This document shows, one piece after another, positions 37,777 through 47,988 of a stretch of DNA of 64,000 bases; position 1 is the first letter of the stretch, and every line of letters starts with the position of its first letter. Below the pieces are notes generated by a model that did no database searches, was not told where the DNA came from, and saw only the letters and a list, made by a program, of their open reading frames with translations. Source of the DNA: Marsupella aquatica (Eukaryota > Marchantiophyta); contig OZ316891.1 of assembly GCA_973895155.1 (NCBI GenBank), positions 10,664,001-10,728,000 on the forward strand. Reading direction: 5' to 3'. Position numbers and translations under genes: made by a program.

Positions 37777-39267
37777 TTAGGTCCCTTCAACATTCCTCGT
37801 TACATTGTTTTTTAAGGCGTTCCCAAAAGAACGCTCGAGCGAAATGCGGCGGAAATTCTGCAACGCGACATTGTCGCGTAACTGAATTGAACTGTTGAGA
37901 CAGAGGAAATGACATCAATCACTTTTTTATTATTCTTTTCGACAAAAATAAGTCCACATCGCACCACAACAAGAACAACAGAGTCAATAGAGAGAGAGAG
38001 GTCCTGCTACCCAACGGATGGTGGTGGAAAGCACGTTCGGCAACGCCGGGATGCGATTTCTCCAGGGAATTCCTCCCAGACAGATGTGGAGCTGAGAATC
38101 TTGCTCCGATTTTCGATTGGCGCACTACCCTAATCAAATTATCCGCACTGCACCCCAATTTACACAGTACAGGACGGTTGGACAAAACTCGATTCCGTTG
38201 CAGATGAATTAAGGGCAAGGTTTTTGCGCCCATGCTAGAAATCTATAAAACATTTCATAACCCGTATCCGAATGCAAATTCGAGATTGTTTCCAATGCTG
38301 CATTTCCTGAAGGTTCGGGAAATCGCATACGTAATGTGTTCCTTTAACGAAGAGTAACGGGACGAGACTAGTCTTTGTACCCTGTCTCGAGGATAATTTA
38401 TTCTCCTGTATAAAGTACTGTACAGTAGTCAAATGAATGGTTTCAGCAGTCAGTCTCTTAAAATCATCGCGGATAAGAGGTGAACCTATTGATTCTCGTC
38501 AGATTTTGTCTCTAGAAAAGAGTCATTCAATAAAGTTGTACTCTCTTCTGAAGCGGTTCCCTGGGCGAACCCACTGGTGAATATCCTCGCCGTCGAGCAA
38601 GAGGTTTGAGGTTTGGAAACGCAAGACTTCAACTCCTCTGGAGCTTTGTGAGAATCGAGCACTGAAAATGTCGTTCGACTCGCGCTCATGTAGATTCTGG
38701 AACGAGCTTTTCGGAGATTTTTCAGCGTGACACCGCAAATCTACATTCTACATATATAATCGCCAAAAATCGTCCCTTTACATAATGAGATTTGGTGGGA
38801 ACATTGGCTCACCATTGGATTTATATTATCCTTTATTCCCACCTTTGATCAGTTACAAATGAGTGCAACCAAAGCAAACAAGACACTGTTATCCTTTATT
38901 CACACCTTTGATCACGTGCAACCAAAGCAAACAAGACAATAAGATACCTACTGTAGGTAGCAACTAGGTGATAATAATTGTGAGTGAACACCTAGCAAGT
39001 ACGAAAGCATAATTTTTTGTCACATATGAATATTTAATAGTCTATGCGCAATCATTAGATGCGAAAGTAGTTTGTGTTATTGGAAGGAAATAGATGTATA
39101 ATTAGAAATACTCACCAGCTAAATGGGTTTAGATAATTTTGAACAACATATTTATTAGTGGGAAGGGAATTTTGCAGTTTTGATTTTTTGTTCTTTCTCA
39201 TAAAGCTAAATTTTGATTTTCCCTTTCAATGTATCTTTGATGTAATGATAGGGGAAAGGAGTGTCTT
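37777..39267. repeat. Left arm of a large inverted repeat
   Basis: Read as reverse complement, this arm matches 44977-47507. The outer part (37777 to about 38745) pairs with about 46545-47507; shared landmarks are TTAGGTCCC near the outer edge, CGCATCCCGGCG, TTGGGGTGCAGTGCGG, CTAGCATGGGCG, and the CTCGCGCTCATGTAGA block. The inner part (38748-39267) pairs with 44977-45453, sharing ACATAATGAGATTTGGTGGG and ATAGGGGAAAGGAGTGTCTT. By eye the inner part is more alike than the outer part. The outer edge faces CFAP43. No target-site duplication is visible at the outer edges, so this looks like an inverted segmental duplication rather than transposon ends. Confidence 0.88.
38826..38937. repeat. Local tandem duplication in the left arm
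   Basis: TTATCCTTTATTC starts at 38826 and again at 38889. The second copy lacks about a dozen bases. The right arm has only one copy, so the duplication arose after the arms separated. Confidence 0.85.
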
Positions 39268-39534
39268 TATAAGTAATCTTGGTTCATTATTTAGGTTCAA
39301 TTTCACACAAAACGATGGGAATATCTTAGGACTTCAGAATTTCACAATTCAAGGCTAATCAAATCTGACCCAGGCATTGAATTAGACCATAGTTTCACGA
39401 ATGCTTAACAATTTGCAAGAGAACTAGCATGGCTGGATCGATGTTGGTGAGCATATCAGTACTCCGTACTAAATCCTAATAAGCAACTGCATCGCTCACA
39501 CTTTTCTTTATGGATGCAAAGGAATTATAAGACA

Positions 39535-39663
39535 CTAGCCCCATGCCTGTGCGTTGCACAAAAGATGTTGAGGTGAGGAAAAGATGTTATGATAAAAAAA
39601 GATGTTGATGAGAAAAAAGGAAGTTGAGGAGAGAAAAAGAAGTTGAGGTGAAAAAAAGATGTT
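39535..39663 (-). mobile_element. Helitron-like 3' terminus with purine-rich minisatellite
   Basis: On the minus strand this reads: a short hairpin TGTGC-AAC-GCACA (39560-39548), nine bases, then CTAG with T as the next base (39538-39534). That is the classic Helitron 3' end: a hairpin, a gap of about ten bases, CTRR, with insertion before T. Inside it (plus strand 39561-39663) is a degenerate minisatellite built from GATGTTGAGGTGAGAAAA-like words. The same minisatellite resumes at 44118 beyond the copia insertion. No RepHel gene is present, so the element would be non-autonomous. Its 5' (TC) end was not found. Confidence 0.5.
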
Positions 39664-39925
39664 TGTTGAACTAAGACATAATTTGTAACGACCATACAAC
39701 CATGACTCATTTCATGCACACATAGTCGACACAATCTCTACGTGGTTCACCTCTTCTCCTAGGTTACGTCCACACAAACACTCAAGCTTTACTTCAAGAG
39801 TAGATGAACACACATCCTCTCCCTCTTCCTCAAGTTGCTCCGTTACAATGAGTAAGCACTACACACCAGCGGCTTACACTAGCCTTGGTATATACAAGGT
39901 CACACACGACTAACCTAACCTCAGG
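39664..39925 (-). repeat. 3' part of a copia LTR
   Basis: The stretch from CCATACAACCATGACTC to CCTAACCTCAG matches 43816-44046 closely, in the same orientation. This copy keeps the LTR end (TGTTGAAC on the plus strand) but lacks the segment ending in TTAACA that the other copy has, and is joined directly to reverse-transcriptase sequence. Confidence 0.8.
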
Positions 39926-39939
39926 TCACGGCTGGTCAC

Positions 39940-41640
39940 TTGGCAGCTGTACCAGCTCCCATGTTTTGTTGTCACTTAAAGATTGCAACTCCCTCTGCAT
40001 TGCTGCATTCCATTTATCTTTCTCGTCTGAAATGCATGCCTCATGATATGAAGAAGGTTCTTCTTCTTCCAAGATCAATGCTCTATCATCATCATCATCA
40101 AGTGCAATGTCAACATCATCTAACCTTGATGAATCTATCCATTGTCCATACCTTGTAGGAGCTCGAGTAGTACGTCTTGATTTTCTAGCTGATCTTGCTC
40201 TGTTGGTCGAATTTGAGGTATTCCAACAATAGTCTGCTCCTCTTGTTCTATCACCAGAACCAGCTCCATTCTCGGAGCACCTCCTTCATTTATGTCATGA
40301 AAACTCTCATTACCAATCTCCCCCACAACATGGTCCGGGATAAGAGATTTACCTTTGTCAGTACGGGAAGTCTGAGCATTCTCCCCCTCCATTGATGATC
40401 GGGATTCATTGAAGGATACATCTCTACTGACAAGCAACATGGAAGCTGTTGGATCCCATAGCCTATAACCTTTCACATCCTTTTGATAACCAAGAAAAAT
40501 ACACTTCTTGGAAGTCGGATCTAGTTTAGATCAATTTTGCTTAGGTGTGAAAGCATATGCATCACTTCCAAAGACTCTCAAAATGTGATAGTCTACTTGC
40601 CGTCCATACGTTCACTTGGCGTCTTGAAATTGATTGCACTTGAATGAGAAAGATTTACCAAATAAGTTGTCGTATTTACAGCTTCAGCCCAAAATTCATG
40701 TGGTAAACCTGATTGACTCAACATACTCCTCGATCGCTCCAATAGTGTTCGGTTCAGCCGCTCAGAAACACCATTCTGTTGAGGAGTATAAACTGTCGTG
40801 AGATGGCAAGTAATCCCTTGCTCTGCACAATACAGTTCAAATTCACTTGAACCGTACTCCCCGCCGTTATCTGATCGCAGATATCTCACCTTGGATCCAG
40901 TCTACTTCTCAATTTGGGCTTTCCACTTCTTAAAAGTGCCAAAAACTTCAGACTTGGCGTGTAGAAATGTGATCCACACATACCTTGAGTAATCATCAAT
41001 GAACGTGACATAGTATAATTTTTTGGAAATTGAGAGAGTTGGGGCTGGACTCCACACATCACTATGTACATACTCAAGTATAGTTTTGGTATTGTGCGTT
41101 CCAACACCAAAAGTTCTCTTGTGCTGCTTCCCAAGCACACAATGTTCACAAAAGTCTAACTTAGATGATTCCAAATTAGAAATAAATACTTTCCTATAAA
41201 GGACCGCCAAACTTTTTTCACTCATGTATCCCAATCTACAATGCCACAATCGAGTCATGTCTTCACGAGTTCTGGTTACATTGGCTTTGTCCTTGATTAC
41301 GTTGCCTTCCAATAAATAGAGATTATTATGCCGCTTACCCTTCAGAATAACATTGCCTTTCATTGACACCTGAAGTACATCATTAGCAGAACTTCACTGA
41401 TGGCCATTCCCTTCCAACATTCCCAACGGAATCAAGTTCTTTTTCATGTCAGGAATATGTCTGACATCTTTCACTATTCGCACAGCTCCATCAAACATCT
41501 GAATCTTCACAGATTCAATTCCAGCAATTTGACACGGATGATCATTCCCCATCAACACTGAACCATTTGATACCGAGTAAGAACTGAAAGACTCTTTTTT
41601 ATACGTTATATGATATGTACAGGCACAATCCAAAATCCAT
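39940..41640 (-). pseudogene. Copia pol remnant: protease, integrase and first residues of reverse transcriptase
   Basis: Read on the minus strand. The protease region (41633-41394) has DCACTYHIT where copia proteases have D-S/T-G/A; a Cys follows the Asp, so the active site is probably lost. The GAG-pre-integrase zinc region (41369-41140) has HCRLGYMS and CEHCVLGK. The integrase core (41139-40593) has HSDVW, TFIDDYSRYVW, RSDNGGEY and PQQNGVSERLNRT. The integrase C-terminal part and the edge of reverse transcriptase (40480-39950; KDKWNAAM) follow, then the frame stops where LTR sequence is joined. In-frame stops at several points show it is not functional. Confidence 0.85.
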
Positions 41641-41716
41641 TCATCATCGCTGTTTCTGGATGAACTATAAAGGGCAACATCTTGACTTCACAAGATTTCA
41701 TCATCGAGCAAGTCGA

Positions 41717-42613
41717 TCATATCAACATCAATGGTTGCGTTTGCTGATGGTTGATTAGTTGCTTGACTCGACAGTCTCTTTTCATGTGGCCGGGCTTGTT
41801 ATATTTCCAGCATATAATCGGTTTTCTTTCTAGAGATTTCTCTCTAGACCTGGATCTAGACTTAGACCGAGCCTTCTCCTTGCCTCTATTTCGTGAGGAG
41901 TATGATTGTGAAAAAGACCTGTTTTCACTAGTCATCCACTGTTGAGTCCTCCCGCGGTTCACATTCAACACATTGTCAGATGAAGATGGTGTCTGGGCAT
42001 GACCCAGTTTCTTCTATGCATCATCCGACAGCAAAGAGCTTACCACCTCATCATATGAAATGATTTTGAGGTCTCTATACAAGAGAACTTGCTTCAAACC
42101 TTGATACAATGGGGGTAAGGAGCTGAGAAGAAGCAATGTCTTATCTTCATCTTCCACTCCCTTGCCAAGATTTGACAAATCTACAGCTAGGCTGTCGAAT
42201 TCATCCAAGTGATCTCGAAGTTTGCCTCCTTCTTTTAGCCTCAAGCTCATCAAGAGAGACTTCTTATACAACCGATCTGAGGCATCTTCGCGGTAGTACT
42301 TCTCTCTGAAGGCCTTGAATAAGGATACACAATCCTCGTAATCATTCAGCTTCTTAATGATATTCGGCTTCAGATACAACATAACCGTATTCACAACGAT
42401 CATTTGCTCTTGCCTCCATTTCCTCAACGGGATCTCCTCCTCACTGCTAGACTCCTCCCGAGTCGATAGCAGATGATCTAGGCCCATAGCACAAAGAATT
42501 CTCTTAACCTGCTTCTTCCATAGCAAATAATTTGTGCGCCCATCATACTTTTTCACCTCAAACTTGACACCTCCAAACTTGGATGCCAACGTTGCCCTCC
42601 CAACGTTCTCCAC
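41717..42613 (-). pseudogene. Copia gag remnant
   Basis: The frame starts at 42613 and runs to 42014, then continues after a stop to 41717. It has the copia gag core (YLLWKKQVKRIL, then the coiled LKEGGKLRDHLDEF region), an Arg/Ser-rich linker and a zinc knuckle. The knuckle reads CWKYNKPGHMKRDC, where the pattern C-x2-C-x4-H-x4-C demands a second Cys; here it is Tyr (TAT). A single G-to-A change from TGT would explain it. Confidence 0.85.
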
Positions 42614-43191
42614 GTGCTATTGCTATGTTTCTCCCTATATGCTTTTGTTGCTTTTTTCCTTCCTTCCTTTTCATTGACTCAAATCCAAATCACAAAAAAA
42701 TGTTGGTTTTTGCAACTTTCCAAAAAACTTAAAACTTGTCACCGCCACGTAGCCCACTAGCCTAGCAAGCCAACGCTGAAATCCGTATTCAACGAGGTAT
42801 TCAAAACCGAGGTCCGACAAAAAACTTTTTCACGTTTCGGTCAAGGTGGATAAAACTCAAAAATTCTCCCCCAATTTTGACCACCTCGGGGAATAAGAAA
42901 AATTCCAAGTACCACCCATCATCGAAAATGAAAATTGATGGGTGCACCACGTTGCTAACTTCAATGGCTACGTCCTCGCCAAAAAAGATCCAAAAAAGTT
43001 ATTGTTTGGACCTCGGAATCTTTGACTAAAGGCCAAAAAATAGCTCTATGTTTTTTTGGAATATTCCCCAGACTATGCGGCAGGTCTCATAGGGGGCCGT
43101 TCCCCCTGTCGGAGCGGTTAATTTGGAGGGCGACAGGTCCCGGGAAGCGGCACATCCAATAAGAAAACCTGAAAAATGTTTAAAGGTTAAC

Positions 43192-43270
43192 ACCTTAACT
43201 ATGGTTAGCCTAAGTGTCGTAACCTTTGAGTCACAAGACTAAGAGCAATCCTTAACAAACTCCCCCTTGA
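43192..43270 (-). repeat. Polypurine tract and start of the internal copia LTR
   Basis: On the minus strand AAGGGGGAG is followed by TGTTAAGGATTGC at 43257. A polypurine tract directly before a TG start is the hallmark of a 3' LTR border. The 66 bp that follow match 44049-44117, then diverge. Confidence 0.75.
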
Positions 43271-43460
43271 CTCTAGTCTTGGGGACTACAATTTCTGCTA
43301 TCCATATGAGATATTCAGCGGAAACTCTAGACAATCACCTAAAACCATAGGTGTCCCCCTAAAAACCATTTAAGGTTAACTAAGGGGTAACTAGAATTAA
43401 GCCGTAGCCATAACAGGATTGAGTAACCCATATAAAAAAGTTACATATTGTTAAGTTACT

Positions 43461-43815
43461 CTACTTGTGCTGCAAATACAAAACTTGCAAAGTAGCACGG
43501 TGTCTTGAGTAACTCTCCAAAGGAATCACTTTGGTAAAAGCATCAGCCGGGTTGAGCTTTCCATCAATCTTGACTAGCTCAAACATTTTATCAGACACTG
43601 TTTGCCTAATAAAATGGTACCTGATGTCAATGTGTTTCACCTTGCTATCCATAACTTGGTTAATAGCTAGGTGAAGCGCATTCTAGCTGTCACAATGAAG
43701 AGCCATTTTTCCATGTTCCAATCCCATCTCAGTGACCAGCTTATCCAACCAAATTGCTTCCTTTGCTGCTTCTGCTACTGCAACATATTCTGCTTCTGTA
43801 GTAGACTGAGATACC
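43461..43815 (-). pseudogene. Copia RNase H tail, displaced upstream of gag
   Basis: On the minus strand it encodes STTEAEYVAVAEAAKEAIWL, then CDS, a stop codon (TAG) where copia RNases H have Gln, then NALHLA, KHIDIRYHFIR and LNPADAFTKVIPLES. These are the last 110 or so residues of a copia polyprotein. The fragment is joined on its 5' side directly to LTR sequence at about 43816. The stop in place of CAG is a C-to-T change. Confidence 0.88.
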
Positions 43816-44117
43816 ATACAACCATGACTCATTCCATGCACACATAGTCGACACAATCTCTACATGGTTCACCTCTTCTCCAAGGTTACGTCCACACGAA
43901 CACTCAAGCTTTACTTCAAGAGTAGACGAACACACATGCTCTCCCTCTTCCTCAAGTTGCTCCGTTATAATGAGTAAGCACCACACACCAGCGGCTTACA
44001 CTAGCCTTGGTATATACAAGGTCACACACAACTAACCTAACCTCAGCTAAGACCTTAACTATGGTTAGCCTAAGTGCCGTAACCTTTGAGTCACAAGACT
44101 AAGAGAAATCCTTAACA
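43816..44117 (-). repeat. 5' copia LTR, missing its inner end
   Basis: Starts TGTTAAGGATTTC on the minus strand at 44117, just inside the ATGTT duplication. It contains both LTR segments (44117-44049 and 44046-43816) seen separately elsewhere in the element. It lacks the final 40 or so bases present at 39664-39705. Confidence 0.78.
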
Positions 44118-44460
44118 ATGTTGAGGTGAGGAAAGGGTGTTGAGATAAAAAAATATGTCGATGAGAGAAAAAGAAGTCGAGGTGAAGAAAAGTTATTGGG
44201 GAGAAAAATGATGGCGAAGTGAGAAAAAGATGTAAAAATGAGGAAAATATGTTGAGGAAAGAAATGTTGAACATGAGGGAAAGATGTCGCAGTGAGATAA
44301 AGATGTCAAAGGGAGAAAATATGTCAAGTGAGGAAAAAATGTCATGGTGAGGTAAAGATGTGAATGTGAGAAAAATGGCAAAATGAGAAAAAGATGTTGA
44401 AAAGCAATACATATGTAAAGATTAGAAAAATATCTGCAAGTGAAAAAAGATGCTAAGGAG
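44118..44460. repeat. Purine-rich degenerate minisatellite, right portion
   Basis: Words of the type GATGTTGAGGTGAGGAAA, with much drift, continue the minisatellite interrupted by the copia insertion at 39663. The minus-strand open frames across it (rich in Phe, Ser, Leu) are composition artefacts. Confidence 0.75.
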
Positions 44461-44976
44461 ACATATAAAAGAGCTTTGCCATGTAGTTGTTGGTATTGGC
44501 GCAATTCTGGCCATACAATTGTTGTGGTTGTGTTCTGTAACTCGTGTTGCACATAAAAATTGGAGAAGCGAGATAGCGACCACCGCATCATAGAATCTAA
44601 CCGAGTGACAGGAAAAAATGTGTTTTTTTCCTTGGAATTTTTCAATTTGTAGAGAAATCAGCATTTTCTGTGCTTTATTTACATTCCATTTAAAAAAATA
44701 AAAATTTTATCCTCATTTTTCTAAATATAAATACAGTTGATTATTTAAAGTTAAGTTATTATCTTGGGTAGGTGCAGGCAAGCTAAATTGTAGTTAGGGG
44801 ATACATTTATTTGAAATGGTGTGTATGGATAGATCTGACATTGTAAAAAAACAAAACAATGTATCTGACATTGTAAAAAAACAATATTTTGATAAAGGTC
44901 TAAGATTCATTCCCATTTTTTTATGAGTTTGGAAAAGAACTATTTCATCTTCTTGGTAGAATAGGGTATTATATGG

Positions 44977-45453
44977 AAGACACTCCTTTCCCCTATCATT
45001 ACATCAAAGATACATTGAAAGGGAAAACCAAATTTTAGCTTTATGAGAAAGAACAAAAAAACAAAACTGCAAAATTCCCTTCCCACTAATAAATATGTTG
45101 TTCAAAATTATCTAAACCCATTTAGCTGAAGAGTATTTCTAATTATACATCTATTTCCTTCCAATAACACAAACTACTTTCGCATCTAATGATTGCATAG
45201 ACTATTTAATATTCATATGTGACAAAAAATTATGTTTTCGTACCTGCTAGGTGTTCACTCACAATTATTATCACCTAGTTACTACCTAGGTATCTTATTG
45301 TCTTGTTTGCTTTGGTTGCACTCATTTGTAACTGATCAAAGGTGGGAATAAAGGATAACATAAATCCAATGGTGAGTCAATGTTCCCACCAAATCTCATT
45401 ATGTAAAGGGACAATTGACAATTTTTGGCGGGATCCAGTATTATATATGTAGA
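44977..45453. repeat. Right arm of the large inverted repeat, inner part
   Basis: Reverse complement of 38748-39267, from AAGACACTCCTTTCCCCTAT to TTATATATGTAGA. It lacks the 63-bp tandem copy found in the left arm. Only scattered substitutions separate the two. Confidence 0.9.
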
Positions 45454-46544
45454 CTAGAATATGAAGACATAATGGAGAACGTCTTTAGGTGCAACATCGA
45501 TCTTCAGAGAGTATTGCTATCATCTAACCACAACATCTTCCAATGGAACCTCAAACAGTATGCCATGGAAGTTCAAATCAATAGCCTTATGATCTATGGC
45601 AATTCATATAGCATACACAAGAGTAACTTGCATATAAATATCATTCACCTTCTTCAGGACTCTTCCCATCTAGGATTAATGTCAGATTTTTCAGATGTTT
45701 TCTTGTCATTCCCCGCCTAGCTCTTTTTGGTGATTGCCTATCAGAATCGGGGACCCGCCTAACTCTTTCTGGTGCTTGTCTATCAGAATCGGGGATGTCC
45801 ACCTCACAGACATCCCCTCTACGCTAAAGATTGAGTTCACTTACATCCCCTGCCATCCTGTACTTCAATGTGCACATTAGGAAAGGGCAGAGGTCAATCT
45901 TGTCAAAACATGAAGAAAGGAAAGGTCAACAATCTAAACTCAATCACATGTAAACTCTACAGGCCATGAATTGATGTAGTTTCCTCAGCTTACACGTTCC
46001 AGGAACTGACATTGTCTCCTCAGTTTACACGTTCCAAAAATTGACATCTAGATTCAACAATCTGCACAACAGTACCTTGCGTTCCTGTGCAATCGAATTT
46101 GGCAGGTGCGTGCGCCTTGTGAAACTCTGGTCGCCGTTCTTGCATGAACGAATGAAAACGACATAATGAGAGAATATTGCAAAAGATGAGGTTTACATAG
46201 TGAAGACATTGACATGAATGTCTTCAAATTTCAAAAGCCCTAATGTCGACGTACAGGCGACGCAAGAAGAAGCGACATGCCTCCACAATGTTGCCTACAC
46301 TCAGTTCAAGCCCCGGTAATGGGCATAGTTCACTGTCAAATATTTGCATGGTTCGTGGTTGAGGCATAGAGTCACAATGCACCCAGTTTGGTGCTTCTAA
46401 CCGAAAAATGCACGATATAAGAACTTTTACAAGAACATTCAGTACGGGTCATAAGAGAGGGTCCATTTGGGCAAAAGACTCTCAAGGGGGTTGATTAAGT
46501 GAAAGTTTTGCAGGAGAGGGTCGATTAAGCAAATCCCAATATTT
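45454..46544. other. Segment of about 1.1 kb present only in the right arm
   Basis: The left arm passes directly from GTGACACCGCAAAT to CTACATATATAAT, while the right arm has about 1.1 kb between the matching points. The segment has no recognised protein. It contains a 42-bp tandem pair at 45712-45796 (CCCGCCTAGCTC / CCCGCCTAACTC, each ending CAGAATCGGGGA) and a pair built on CTCAG(C/T)TTACACGTTCCA at about 45985 and 46019. It is either an insertion in the right arm or DNA lost from the left. Confidence 0.6.
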
Positions 46545-47507
46545 GTGGTGTCACTCGCGTGGGTGAAAAATCTCCCAAAACTCATTCCAGAATCCCGATC
46601 GTTGATCGTTCTACATGAGCGCGAGTCGAACCACATTTTGAGTGCTCGATTCTCACAAAGCTCCAGAGGAGCAAACCCTTGAAGAGTTGAAGTCTTGCGT
46701 TTCCAAACCTCAAACGTCGCTCGACAGCGAGGATATTCACCACTGGCCCGCTGGGTTTGCCCAGGGGAAATCTTCAGAAAAGAGTACAACTTTCATTCAA
46801 TGACTCACTTTCATTTAATGACTCTTTTCTCGAGACAAAATCTGACGAGAACCAATCGGTCAATTGCTCTTTTTTCGCGATGATTCTAACAGACTGACTG
46901 CTGACATCATTCATTTGAGTACAAGGCGAGTCTCGTCCCGTTACTCTGCGTCACAGGAACATCTCCCGAGCCCTCAGGGAATGCAGCATCGTGAAAGAAG
47001 CTCGAAGTTGCATTCGCTTCCGCGTTAGGAAATGTTTTAAAGATTTCTAGCATGGGCGAAAAAGATTGCTCGTAAATCATCTGCAACGGAATCGAGCTTT
47101 GTCCAACCGTTCTATGCTATGTAAATTGGGGTGCAGTGCGGAAATTATTGATTAGTGTCGTGCGCCAATCGAAAATCGGAGCACGATTCTCAGTTCCACG
47201 TCTGTCTCGGAGGAATTTCCCGAACAAATCGCATCCCGGCGTTGCCGAGCGTGCTTTTCACCACCATCCGTTGAGTAGCAGGACCTCTCTCTCTCACTCT
47301 GTTGGCTCGGTTGTTCTTGTTGTGGCGCGATGTGGACTTCATTGTTGTCGAGAAGTATAATAGAAACCTGATTGATGTCTCTGTCTCAACAGTTCATTTC
47401 TGTTACGAGACAAGGTCGCGCTGCTGAATTGCCGCCGCATTTCGCTCGGGCATGCTTTAGGGAACGTCTTTAAAAAAATTGTAACAAGGAGTGTTGACGG
47501 GACCTAA
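46545..47507. repeat. Right arm of the large inverted repeat, outer part
   Basis: Reverse complement of 37777 to about 38745, ending at GGGACCTAA about 480 bp before the start codon of the DLEC1-like gene. The open frames on the matching strands of both arms share a stretch beginning VVRQSKIGARFS, but frameshifting gaps elsewhere argue that it is not a protein. It more probably represents duplicated promoter or leader sequence. Confidence 0.85.
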
Positions 47508-47988
47508 CTCATGGTAACAAAGACACCTTGATTGTAGATTGCAGCAGTACATCGACACAATGCTCACGAGATGGAAAGATATCACCAGAGAGAAAGAAAC
47601 TTTAGATGCAAGTTGAAAAGTAAGCAGGGAGAAGCTGAGAGCGGCAGGAAAGGAGAGGAATGAGGACGGAGATAGATATAATTTCAAGTGACATGTTACT
47701 ACTAAGTGAGCGAACGATTCAGTTGGAGATGTAAAAAAATAAATGGTATGGGGGGAAAGGATACGAGAACCTCAAATTCATGGCGTGGAGTCTGCCGTTG
47801 AGTTGCGAAGAAAGTCCTGAGTTGGACATCTATTGAAATCAAGAATTCGAATTGAAATTTTGCACGAGAAAACTTGGAAGACCTTAAATCCCCGAACGTT
47901 CAGTATTCATACAGGAAACTTTGATTTGAATTAAAAAAATTCCTTAGAAGGAAAGTCTCCAACCGGGAGATTATTTCCTCCAAGAAAA
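47508..47988 (+). promoter_or_regulatory. Proximal upstream region of the DLEC1-like gene
   Basis: About 480 bp between the right arm and the start codon. The purine-rich context CAAGAAAAATGG surrounds the start. No other reading frame of interest is visible. It is the likely 5' UTR, with the core promoter either here or at the end of the arm. Confidence 0.45.

Larger units (their letters stand above)
39664..44117 (-). mobile_element. Rearranged, dead Ty1/copia LTR retrotransposon
   Basis: The element starts TGTTGAAC on the plus strand and ends TTAACA. It is flanked on both sides by the 5-bp direct repeat ATGTT (39659-39663 and 44118-44122), which I read as the target-site duplication. On the minus strand the order is: LTR (44117-43816), RNase H tail (43815-43461), polypurine tract (about 43270-43258), start of another LTR (43257-43192), an untranslated stretch, gag (42613), protease, integrase, the very start of reverse transcriptase (about 39950), and an LTR end (39925-39664). 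The RNase H tail therefore lies upstream of gag, where it cannot belong in a normal copia. Most of reverse transcriptase is missing. Frames carry stops, so it is inactive. Confidence 0.85.

Noticed and set aside
37919-38233. Frame shared by both inverted arms (VVRQSKIGARFS...), as a possible duplicated protein
   Set aside because: The shared peptide is interrupted by frame-changing gaps outside a limited block and lacks a common start, so duplicated non-coding DNA is the simpler reading.
44065-44645. Minus-strand frames rich in Phe, Ser and Leu, some resembling membrane proteins
   Set aside because: They come from the purine-rich minisatellite read on the opposite strand.
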